Assembly: GCA_002151545.1 (NCBI GenBank)
Contig: CP021237.1
Location: 3,658,001-3,722,000, forward strand
DNA: 64,000 bases
Reading direction: 5' to 3'
DNA from: Sphingobacteriaceae bacterium GW460-11-11-14-LB5
Lineage (GTDB): Bacteria > Bacteroidota > Bacteroidia > Sphingobacteriales > Sphingobacteriaceae
This document shows positions 45,813-54,043 of the stretch, in pieces. The position numbers and the translations under genes are program-made. The number at the start of each line of letters is the position of its first letter. The first letter of the stretch is position 1. The notes under the pieces were generated by a model. The model ran no database searches, was not told the DNA's origin, and saw nothing but the letters and a program-made list of their open reading frames with translations.

Positions 45813-46721
45813 ATGCAGAAAACAATAAATAACGAGCAATATGTGCTTGGAATCGATATCGGGGGCTCACATATTACTGCTGCCTTACTCGATATGCAAC
45901 AGCGCAATATCCTTAAAAACACTTATACCCGCGAGCGGGTCGACTCGCATGCATCGGCAGAGCAGATCATCCAAACCTGGTGTAATGCCATTAGCACAGC
46001 CTACAAAAAAGCGGGAGTAGAAATTGGCCGCTTAGGCATTGCCATGCCCGGGCCTTTCGATTATGAAAACGGCATCTCCTATATCGCTGGCAACGATAAG
46101 TACGCCGCCTTTTATGGATTAAACGTAAAGGACCTGCTGGCTGGTGAATTGCAGATCAACCGCGATCAGATTTTGATGAGTAACGATGCCTCTTGTTTTT
46201 TAGCCGGAGAAGTATTTGCAGGCGAAGCCCGTGCCTACCAAAACCTGATTGGCATTACATTGGGTACCGGATTGGGGAGTGCCATATGTGTGGAAGGAAA
46301 AATTACAGATGCCAATCTGTGGTGCTCGCCTTTTTTGAATGGTGTAGCAGAAGATTACCTTTCTACCCGATGGTTTTTGAAACGTTATTACGAACTTACA
46401 GGATTAAACATCCTGAATGTTCGCGAGCTGACCTTGCTTTATGATGAGAACCCGACGGTACGGAAAATATTTACGGAATTTGGCCATCACCTTGGTCTTT
46501 TCCTCAAAAAATTTCAACAGGATTATGCTGCGGAAGCGATTGTAATTGGCGGTAACATTGCCAATGCTTCCGGCCGTTTTGTACCAAATGTGATTAAATA
46601 CCTCGAATCGCAGGGCATCACCACACCTATCCACATCTCCAGGCTAAATGAAGATGCCGCGCTGGTTGGTGCCGCAGGTTGTTGGGCAGTTGGCCTTGCT
46701 AAGATAAACGAAAGAATCTGA
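45813..46721 (+). CDS. ROK-family sugar kinase
   Basis: A 302-residue sugar kinase of the ROK family, probably acting on glucose, N-acetylglucosamine or N-acetylmannosamine; the specificity cannot be read from sequence. The phosphate-binding motif YVLGIDIGGSHITAALLD is at the N-terminus, and AMPGPFDYENGISYI and GITLGTGLGSAICVEG follow. The usual zinc-binding CxCGxxGCxE block is absent; the region reads LWCSPFLNGVAEDYLS. A TTG start at 45810 would add one residue, so the ATG at 45813 is used. It lies upstream of the SusCD-GH18 genes, so it may phosphorylate the released sugar. Confidence 0.85.
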   Translation: MQKTINNEQYVLGIDIGGSHITAALLDMQQRNILKNTYTRERVDSHASAEQIIQTWCNAISTAYKKAGVEIGRLGIAMPGPFDYENGISYIAGNDKYAAFYGLNVKDLLAGELQINRDQILMSNDASCFLAGEVFAGEARAYQNLIGITLGTGLGSAICVEGKITDANLWCSPFLNGVAEDYLSTRWFLKRYYELTGLNILNVRELTLLYDENPTVRKIFTEFGHHLGLFLKKFQQDYAAEAIVIGGNIANASGRFVPNVIKYLESQGITTPIHISRLNEDAALVGAAGCWAVGLAKINERI

Positions 46722-46759
46722 TTTTGGATGATTGAGCTTGAAGCATCGCCATTGCTAAA

Positions 46760-46809
46760 CCAATTTTTCATCGGCTGAAGCCTGCCTGCTACAGGCAATC
46801 TTTATAGCA
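46760..46809. repeat. Decayed copy of the palindromic element at 53520-53625
   Basis: Shares CCAATTTTTCATCGGCTGAAGC and CAATCTTTATAGCA with GCCAATTTTTCATTGGATGAAGC and CAATCTTCATAGCA in the intact element. The outer GTCATTGCG arms are not recognisable. Confidence 0.6.
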
Positions 46810-46887
46810 CGAATGATAACCTATGTTCTAATCTATGTTTTCACTGTTTCCGTGGCTGCAAAAAAAAATAAAAATAATTCAATTTCC

Positions 46888-46901
46888 TTGTAGGCAATTT
46901 G
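46888..46901 (+). promoter_or_regulatory. TTGTAGGCAATTTG motif upstream of the second susC
   Basis: TTGTAGGCAATTT, identical over 13 bases to the minus-strand copy at 45021-45034, 93 bases before the susC ATG. It is followed by TCTTAT at 46916, the same spacing as in the kinase promoter copy. Confidence 0.55.
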
Positions 46902-46993
46902 TGTAAGCAAAATACTCTTATCTATAAAACCCTCAGGATGGAATCCTTAAGGTGAAAAACAATTAACCAAATACTTATTCAAAATTATTCGTA

Positions 46994-49900
46994 ATGAATA
47001 TGAAAAAATCTTTACAGCTCACGTGCTTATTGCTTTATGCATCCACAGGCCTGTATGCAGCTACACCAAACGATCATTTTAACCGTGCCGTTTCTTTCCA
47101 TTCTGTTTACCAGGATGTGATTAAAGGAACAGTAAAAGACGAAACGGGTGCTACTCTTCCGGGAGTAACCATTACAATAAAGGGGGCCCAAGGCGGAACC
47201 CAAAGCAATACTTCAGGGCAATACAGTATTCCGGCTAAAGCGGGTGATGTTTTGGTATTTTCGTTTATCGGTTACCAGAGCAAAGAGGTTACCGTAGGCA
47301 CCCAAAGCACCATTGATGTTACTTTAGGCAGTGATTCTAAAAACCTCGAAACGGTTGTGGTAACTGCTTTAGGGGTAAAAAGATCAGAGAAATCTTTAAC
47401 CTACAATACACAACAGGTATCGGGCGATGAACTGTCAAAAGTAAAAAGTCCAAATTTAATGAACTCCTTAAATGGAAAGGTTGCAGGTTTAACCATTAGT
47501 CCAAGTGCATCGGGTGTTGGTGGTTCTGCAAAGGTAATTTTGAGGGGAAGCCGTTCGGTAAGTGGCAATAACCAACCTTTGTATGTGATTGATGGGGTTC
47601 CAATCAGCAACAATGGAAATGCAAATGGCCAGCAGAACAGCGTGTTCGGTGGTGGTCAGGATGGTGGTGATGGTATCTCTAACCTTAATCCTGATGATAT
47701 TGCCAGCATCACTGTTTTAGAAGGTGCATCAGCCGCAGCCCTTTACGGTAGCCAGGCACAGAATGGTGTAATTTTAATTACCACCAAACAAGGTAAGGCA
47801 GGAAAAGCCGAAATTGGTTTTTCATCAGGTGTGACCATTGATAATATTGCTTACGAGCCAAAGTTCCAAAACAGTTACGGACCTGCATCTACCACAACGA
47901 GAGATAGCTGGGGTGGTGGAATCAGCAATACGACTGATAATTTAAAAGATTTTTTCAAAACAGGAATTAACACCTCGAATGCGATAAATCTTTCGGGTGG
48001 ATCGGAAATGGCGCAAACATATTTTTCTTACTCCAATACTTACGCCAGTGGCATTCAGCCAGGCAATAAGTTAAACCGGAACAATTTAAACCTTCGCGAA
48101 ACAGCTAAGTTTTTCGATAACAAATTAACGGTAGATGGAAGTGTGAACTACATCAATCAACGCATCAACAACAGTCCTTCTTTAGGTTTGTATTTAAATC
48201 CGTTATTAGGTTTATATCTTTTCCCCAGAGGTGTTGATATTACCCCTTATAAAGATCAGTATTTATTGGCTGGCAATACAGGTGGCGCACGCCAGAACTG
48301 GCTGGGTGGCGCTGCTGATATTAACCAAAACCCATGGTGGTTAACCAATTTAAACCCGAATACATCAGTGCGTAACCGTTTCTTATTGAGCGGAAGCGTT
48401 AAATATGATGTTGCACCATGGTTAAATGTACAGGTAAGGGGAAATATGGATCGTACTACGGATGATTATGAAAACCGCAGATACTCGGGTATTGCAACCA
48501 ATTTCAACTCTACCGGAACAGGTTATTTTGCACAGAGCAACCAAACCTATGTACAAAAATATGTAGATGCGATTGCCAACATTACCGTTCCAATGGGTGG
48601 TTCTGATTTTAAAGTGAATGGATTAATCGGTGGAAGCATTAATGACCAGAAAACTTCAGGTTTATCTTTAGCAGGTAACCTTTCGGCAGTCGATTTCTTC
48701 TCTCCTGCCAATACTATCGTTGCCCTTCCAGGTACTTTTACCGGAAATACCTTAACCAATGTAGTGCCAATTGTTCCAAATCACAGCCAGCTACAGGCCG
48801 TATTTGGTAACGCCAATATCTCGTATAAAGACTGGGCATTCTTAACGGTAACGGGCAGAAACGATTGGTCTTCTAACTTATCGTATACACCAAACGATTC
48901 TTATTTCTATCCATCAGTTGGTTTATCATTTATTGTTTCGCAGATGTTCAAACTTCCTGAGGCCATTACCTACGCCAAATTAAGGGGAACTTATGCAGAA
49001 GTTGGAAATACCGTTCCGCCATACCTTACGTTTATTCAAAATACCTTAAAATCAGACGGTGCATTAAATTTCAACACCAACGCTGCTTTCAGGGAGTTAA
49101 AACCTGAAAGAACGAAATCATTTGAGGTGGGTACCGATTTACGTTTCCTGTCAAACAGAATCAATTTCAGCTTTACCTATTATAAAACCAATACCAAAAA
49201 CCAGTATATCCCTGTAGTGGCACCTCCTTCCTCGTTGGTATCAACAGGCTATCTGAATGCAGGTAATGTAGAGAACAAAGGTTTCCAGTTTATTTTGGGT
49301 GCTGATGTTGTTAAAGGCGACGGACTGAACTGGAATACCTCAATAAACGGTTCGTTAAACAGGAATAAAATCATCGATATCGCTTCTGCTGATAAAATTA
49401 ACAGTGTAGATTTAACAGGCGCAGGCAATACCTCTTATATTTCGAGGCTAAAAGTGGGTGGTTCTTACGGTGATATTTATAGCTATACTTTACAAAGAGA
49501 TGCACAAAACCGCATCATATTAGGTGGAGATGGAACAACTGCTTCGCCCTATACACCGCTAAAAAGTAAAGAATTTAACTACGTAGGCAATCCAAACCCA
49601 AAATTCCAACTGGGATGGAATAACAGTTTCAATTATAAAGATTTCAGCTTAAGTTTCTTAGTTGATGGTAAATTCGGCGGTCAGGTATTATCACTTACCG
49701 AAGCCTTAATGGACGAAGCAGGTGTATCTGAAGCAACTGGTAATGCCAGGGCTCAAGGCGGCGTTAAAATTGATGGTGTAGATACAAAAGGTAACGCAGT
49801 ATCTACAACGGTTAATCCACAAGCTTACTATTCTTTTGTGGGTGGCAGATCAGGCGTATCAGGCGAATATATTTATAGCGCTACAGTGGTCCGTTTAAGA

Positions 49901-50113
49901 GAGGCTGCTTTGGGTTATACCCTCCCGTTAACTGGCAAAACGTTTAAAAGTGTTAAATTTTCGGTTACCGGCAGAAACCTGTTTTATTTCTATAAAAAGG
50001 CGCCTTTCGATCCTGAAATCACCATGTCTACCGGCAATGGTTTATCTGGTGTAGATGTTTTTAACCAGCCTGCAACACGCAGTTTAGGCTTCAATCTAAA
50101 TTTATCATTTTAA
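46994..50113 (+). CDS. SusC/RagA-type TonB-dependent receptor
   Basis: A 1039-residue outer-membrane transporter with a signal peptide (about 1-23), a carboxypeptidase-regulatory-like domain (about 37-115, VIKGTVKDETGATLPGVTI), the plug (VVTALGVKRSEKSLTYN, LNGKVAGLTISPSASG, ILRGSRSVSG) and a barrel ending FNLNLSF. It has no STN domain, so it does not itself signal. susD follows 17 bases after its stop, then an Endo-H-like GH18 gene, forming a small glycan-utilisation locus. The ATG at 47000 is an alternative start. Confidence 0.94.
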   Translation: MNMKKSLQLTCLLLYASTGLYAATPNDHFNRAVSFHSVYQDVIKGTVKDETGATLPGVTITIKGAQGGTQSNTSGQYSIPAKAGDVLVFSFIGYQSKEVTVGTQSTIDVTLGSDSKNLETVVVTALGVKRSEKSLTYNTQQVSGDELSKVKSPNLMNSLNGKVAGLTISPSASGVGGSAKVILRGSRSVSGNNQPLYVIDGVPISNNGNANGQQNSVFGGGQDGGDGISNLNPDDIASITVLEGASAAALYGSQAQNGVILITTKQGKAGKAEIGFSSGVTIDNIAYEPKFQNSYGPASTTTRDSWGGGISNTTDNLKDFFKTGINTSNAINLSGGSEMAQTYFSYSNTYASGIQPGNKLNRNNLNLRETAKFFDNKLTVDGSVNYINQRINNSPSLGLYLNPLLGLYLFPRGVDITPYKDQYLLAGNTGGARQNWLGGAADINQNPWWLTNLNPNTSVRNRFLLSGSVKYDVAPWLNVQVRGNMDRTTDDYENRRYSGIATNFNSTGTGYFAQSNQTYVQKYVDAIANITVPMGGSDFKVNGLIGGSINDQKTSGLSLAGNLSAVDFFSPANTIVALPGTFTGNTLTNVVPIVPNHSQLQAVFGNANISYKDWAFLTVTGRNDWSSNLSYTPNDSYFYPSVGLSFIVSQMFKLPEAITYAKLRGTYAEVGNTVPPYLTFIQNTLKSDGALNFNTNAAFRELKPERTKSFEVGTDLRFLSNRINFSFTYYKTNTKNQYIPVVAPPSSLVSTGYLNAGNVENKGFQFILGADVVKGDGLNWNTSINGSLNRNKIIDIASADKINSVDLTGAGNTSYISRLKVGGSYGDIYSYTLQRDAQNRIILGGDGTTASPYTPLKSKEFNYVGNPNPKFQLGWNNSFNYKDFSLSFLVDGKFGGQVLSLTEALMDEAGVSEATGNARAQGGVKIDGVDTKGNAVSTTVNPQAYYSFVGGRSGVSGEYIYSATVVRLREAALGYTLPLTGKTFKSVKFSVTGRNLFYFYKKAPFDPEITMSTGNGLSGVDVFNQPATRSLGFNLNLSF

Positions 50114-50130
50114 TTCTATTCAAAAACAAC

Positions 50131-51768
50131 ATGAAAACTATATATCATAAATCCTCCAATAACGGGATTAAAGGATTGTCTGCTGTTTTGCTGGCATCTT
50201 TGATGTCCTTAAATTTTGGATGTACAAAAAACTTTGAAGATTTTAACACCAACCCAACGGCACTTTCACCTGAGCAGACTACTGCGCTTTTAAAATCGGC
50301 AATTGGTCCAATAGAGCAGGAAATTTTTCACAACTATCAGATTGCACAAAACCTCAGTGCCGATGCTTTTAGTGGTTACATGATGGCACCTACACCTTTC
50401 GGTGGCGGGATCAACAACATGAATTATTCACTAAATGATGGCTGGAACAGTGCCGGTTTTAACGATCAGTATAACTATGTAATGGCTCCGATTTCTAAAA
50501 TCGGCCAGAGCGAGGTAAAAACCAAATCGCCTGAAGCCTGGGGAATTGCCCTTTTGGTTCAGGTAATGGCCATGAGCAGGGTAACAGATAAATTTGGTCC
50601 GATTCCATATACTACCGCGGGTTCTTCTTTGGTATCTACACCTTATGAAGATCAGAAAACGGTTTATAATGCCTTTTTTAAACAGATCGATACAGCAGCC
50701 AATAACTTACAGGCCTATATTGCTGCCAATCCTGGTAAAACGTCCTTCTTTGATAAGGGCGATTTAATCTACGCTGGCGATCCGGTTAAATGGTTAAAAT
50801 TAGCCAACTCTTTACGTTTACGCTTGGCTACACGTATTGTAAAGGCCGACGCGGCGACGGCTAAACTTCAGGCCGAAAAAGCCTTAAGTGCACCTGGCGG
50901 TTTATTAACTACTGCAGCAGATAATGCAGCGGTAGCTCAATCGGGTACAAGGGACAATGATTTATGGGTGGTTACCGTTGCTTACGATGGTGATAATGCC
51001 TTAGGTGCAGCTTTACAAACGTATCTGGTGGGTTATAACGATCCGCGCTTACCGGTTTATGCCAGACCTGCTACCGATCCTTTATTTACGGGTCAATATG
51101 TAGGAATCAGATCGGGTGCAAATACCTCATTTAACGGTTTGGGTAAAGCAGGTTATAAAACTTATTCTACTTTAAACTCAACCGATAATGCCAAATCACC
51201 TATCGGACAAAAAGCACCACAAATTTTAATGACCGCTGCTGAAGTTTGGTTTTTAAAGGCAGAGGCTGCTTTACGTGGCTGGACAGGTGCAGGAGATGCA
51301 CAAACCAACTATGAAACCGGAATTACCACCTCTTTACAGCAATGGAGCGTAGCTGCAGGAAGTTATTTATCAGATGCAACCAGTAAACCTACAGCCTATG
51401 TAGATCCAAAAAATGCCGGAAACAATGCTGCAGCCGTAAGTACAATAACCGTAAAATGGGACCCTACATCTACCAATGAACAAAAATTAGAGCGCATTAT
51501 TACACAAAAATGGCTGGCTATTTTCCCTGACGGACAGGAAGCCTGGAGTGAATACAGACGTACAGGTTATCCTAAATTATTTGCAGTAGCCAATAATAAC
51601 AGTGCAGGAAGTATCAATACCCAAACCCAGATCAGAAGATTACCGTTTCCATCAACTGAATATGGAAATGGTAACAGCGCCGAGGTGGTTAAAGCAGTTG
51701 GCCTTTTAGGCGGACCAGACAATGGCGGTACCAGATTATGGTGGGATATCGATAAACCGAATTTCTAA
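50131..51768 (+). CDS. SusD/RagB-family outer-membrane lipoprotein (SusD-like_2)
   Basis: A 545-residue surface lipoprotein (lipobox FGC, about Cys31) that caps the SusC transporter encoded just upstream. After the cysteine comes TKNFEDFNTNPTALSPEQT, the SusD-like_2 start. Segments matching the family are ITQKWLAIFPDGQEAWSEYRRTGYP, DKFGPIPYT and the aromatic end RLWWDIDKPNF. A terminator hairpin follows 18 bases after the stop. Confidence 0.93.
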   Translation: MKTIYHKSSNNGIKGLSAVLLASLMSLNFGCTKNFEDFNTNPTALSPEQTTALLKSAIGPIEQEIFHNYQIAQNLSADAFSGYMMAPTPFGGGINNMNYSLNDGWNSAGFNDQYNYVMAPISKIGQSEVKTKSPEAWGIALLVQVMAMSRVTDKFGPIPYTTAGSSLVSTPYEDQKTVYNAFFKQIDTAANNLQAYIAANPGKTSFFDKGDLIYAGDPVKWLKLANSLRLRLATRIVKADAATAKLQAEKALSAPGGLLTTAADNAAVAQSGTRDNDLWVVTVAYDGDNALGAALQTYLVGYNDPRLPVYARPATDPLFTGQYVGIRSGANTSFNGLGKAGYKTYSTLNSTDNAKSPIGQKAPQILMTAAEVWFLKAEAALRGWTGAGDAQTNYETGITTSLQQWSVAAGSYLSDATSKPTAYVDPKNAGNNAAAVSTITVKWDPTSTNEQKLERIITQKWLAIFPDGQEAWSEYRRTGYPKLFAVANNNSAGSINTQTQIRRLPFPSTEYGNGNSAEVVKAVGLLGGPDNGGTRLWWDIDKPNF

Positions 51769-51785
51769 TCGCCCCAAGCATTACC

Positions 51786-51818
51786 CGGTAGGATGACGTA
51801 AGTTGTCCTACCGTTTTT
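51786..51818 (+). terminator. Hairpin terminator between susD and the GH18 gene
   Basis: Stem CGGTAGGA (51786-51793) against TCCTACCG (51806-51813), then TTTTT. It should reduce read-through to the GH18 gene. Confidence 0.75.
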
Positions 51819-51853
51819 ATAAAAACCTATTTCTAACCAAAATTTTTAAACCT

Positions 51854-53479
51854 ATGAGAAAACTAACCGTTTTCGGCGTATTGCTGTTAACAGCTTTCGC
51901 CTTGTTGTACGCTTGTAAAAAAGCCAATTCTGAAAGAGAAGACAACCAATTAAATTCCAAAAGTACAGCCCGGGCTGCAACCAATGCTTCTGCCCTGGCA
52001 TTAACCGCTCCATTCATGACCGCCTACGTGGAGGTTAACAGTAACAATTTTGTAAATCCGGGTTGTTATACCTACGGAACTTCAGCAAGTCAGTTATTTG
52101 GTGTTTCTGTTATTTTTGCGGCGAATATCAATTCAGTAAATGGCACACCTACCCTATACTTCAATCCGCAGGTACAGGAAACTTTAAATTCGGGTAAGGT
52201 AGCTTATCTTAAATCACTAGGCATAAAAGTAGTGCTCGATGTACTTGGGAATCACCAAAATGCAGGCTGGGGCTGTTTTACCACCTATGCCCAGGCTGAT
52301 GCCTTTGCCATTCAATGTGCCAATGCCGTACAGCAATATGGCTTAGATGGAATTGATATTGATGATGAGTATTCTGCCTGTACTGCAAATGATGGTTCGC
52401 TCGTGCTGGCAGCTACAGCGTTGAGGGCACGTATGGGTGCCGACAAACTGATTACCATGGCTGCATTCAATCAGGCCAATTATTTTACGTCTACTTATAA
52501 CAACCAAAAACTGGGCGATATTTTAGATTATGTATTTGAGCAAACTTACTTTTCTACCAATTATGCGGGTCGTTTACAGCCTTACATTAATGCTGGTGTA
52601 CCCAAAAGTAAATTGGGCTTAGGTACTGATTTGGGTAATAGCGATCAGGCAGCAGTAGCCACTTATGTAAAAAATAATGGTTTGACCAGTGCAATGGTTT
52701 ATAATGTCGCGAACAACTCTCAAACCAAATTATCGGCCATGTCTAACGTCCTGTACGGTTCTGCAACTGCTGTAAAAGCAAACTGTATCGATGGAAATGG
52801 AGGTACACCACCAGCAGCTGGAAACCGTTCATTGATTTTCGACGGCACAAATGAATATTTAAATTCGAATACTTTTAATCTTGCAGGCACCAGCTTAACT
52901 TACGAAGCCTGGGTTAAACCAAGCGCTTTTAAAGCTACTGCTCCAAATATCTCAACCATTATGGGTATTGAAGTGAGCGACGCCAATGTGGCTTTGCTCC
53001 GTTTAGGTGATGCTTCCTTAGCCAATAATAAAGTACAGTTTGTATTGAATACAGGTGGTGCAACACCTAAAAAACTAAATTCTGCTACAGCCCTAAGTGC
53101 CAATACCTGGTATCATATAGCGGCTACATATGATGGCTCGACCATGAAAATCTACATCAATGGCACTTTAGATGCCAGCATGAGCGCAACTGGTACTATT
53201 GCTGCCAATGGTACGTTCCAGATTTCGAGAAGCTGGGATGCCAACAGAGGTTTCAATGGTCAGTTTGATGAAATGCGGGTTTGGAAATCGGCACTGGCAC
53301 AGTCGGCAATTTCTGCCAACAAATGTAGTGTAAGTGCAAGCAGTACCAACTTAGAGGCCTATTGGAAATTTGATGAAGGTACCGGAACCACCATTGCTGA
53401 TGCAACCGGGCACGGGCACACTGCAAGCTTACTTAATATGGAAAGTACCGATTGGTTTACTACCGTTCCTTGTTTATAG
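51854..53479 (+). CDS. Endo-H-like GH18 endo-beta-N-acetylglucosaminidase with LamG domain, lipoprotein
   Basis: Cleaves the chitobiose core of N-linked glycans in the characterised relatives. The 541 residues (ATG at 51854; the TTG at 51803 is rejected) have a lipoprotein signal (Cys21). The GH18 domain (about 52-310) closely follows the Endo H pattern: AYVEVNSNNFVNPG, VIFAANIN, LGNHQNAGWG and YGLDGIDIDDEYS, with catalytic Asp170/Glu172 in the DxxDxDxE motif. A C-terminal LamG-type domain (about 325-540) ends with FDEMRVWKSALAQ and would bind carbohydrate. Endo H acts on high-mannose glycans, so this is the likely substrate class. Confidence 0.9.
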   Translation: MRKLTVFGVLLLTAFALLYACKKANSEREDNQLNSKSTARAATNASALALTAPFMTAYVEVNSNNFVNPGCYTYGTSASQLFGVSVIFAANINSVNGTPTLYFNPQVQETLNSGKVAYLKSLGIKVVLDVLGNHQNAGWGCFTTYAQADAFAIQCANAVQQYGLDGIDIDDEYSACTANDGSLVLAATALRARMGADKLITMAAFNQANYFTSTYNNQKLGDILDYVFEQTYFSTNYAGRLQPYINAGVPKSKLGLGTDLGNSDQAAVATYVKNNGLTSAMVYNVANNSQTKLSAMSNVLYGSATAVKANCIDGNGGTPPAAGNRSLIFDGTNEYLNSNTFNLAGTSLTYEAWVKPSAFKATAPNISTIMGIEVSDANVALLRLGDASLANNKVQFVLNTGGATPKKLNSATALSANTWYHIAATYDGSTMKIYINGTLDASMSATGTIAANGTFQISRSWDANRGFNGQFDEMRVWKSALAQSAISANKCSVSASSTNLEAYWKFDEGTGTTIADATGHGHTASLLNMESTDWFTTVPCL

Positions 53480-53519
53480 GCGCTTTTCATAATTGTTAAT
53501 TACCAAAAAACCTAAGAAG

Positions 53520-53625
53520 AGGTCGTCATTGCGAAGCCAATTTTTCATTGGATGAAGCAATCTTCATAGCAGAGGCTCGCAAGCATAAAAGATTGCTTTG
53601 TTGCTCCTCCCCGCAATGACGACCT
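53520..53625. repeat. 106-bp palindromic intergenic element
   Basis: Ends AGGTCGTCATTGCG (53520-53533) and CGCAATGACGACCT (53612-53625) are perfect inverted repeats, with an inner pair TGAAGCAATCTT and AAAGATTGCTTT. There is no coding capacity. Remnants of a related copy lie at 46760-46809. The frame 53598-53792 runs out of it and is not a gene. Confidence 0.85.
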
Positions 53626-53830
53626 TTCTATTTAATCTATCAATAGTAGCCTGCACGAGGCAAGCCTACATACTTTATCAGCTCAACGAGACAGATCTAC
53701 ATTGTTTTTATTTCATGATACAGCCGCTTTTAAATTCCCCCTCTTCGTTTTCTACATACGCTTTTCTATCGTTAAGCGCTTCTATGGCTTAGGCTTTAGC
53801 TTCAAATTAGATATTATATCGATTTAGCCA
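53626..53830. other. Intergenic region, nothing recognisable
   Basis: Roughly 200 bases of low-complexity AT-rich sequence after the palindromic element, with no gene or clear structure. Confidence 0.5.
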
Positions 53831-53876
53831 TTTGCTTACTAGCATACCATTTCTATCTTTGTAACCGTTATCTTTG
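53831..53876 (+). promoter_or_regulatory. Tandem TAnnTTTG promoters of the HU/SPOR-ExbBD-TonB operon
   Basis: TTTG (53831-53834), exactly 19 bases, then TATCTTTG (53854-53861): a full consensus match. A second TATCTTTG follows at 53869-53876. The leader to the ATG at 54044 is about 170 bases and contains only a doubtful 33-codon frame (53918-54019). Confidence 0.65.
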
Positions 53877-54043
53877 CACGGATACAGCTATAGGTTTAAA
53901 AAACTGTGATTTTTTTCATGACTAAAATAACAAAACTGTACTCGTTTTTGTCTCTTTATTGGAATAGGATGTGTAATAGCACCCATAGACACTATTTGAA
54001 GGTAGAATATAATTTTTAATTTTAAACGCTTAATTTTACCCGA

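Noticed and set aside
53598..53792. 64-codon frame out of the palindromic element
   Set aside because: Its start lies in the repeat, it has no signal or family, and no promoter fits.
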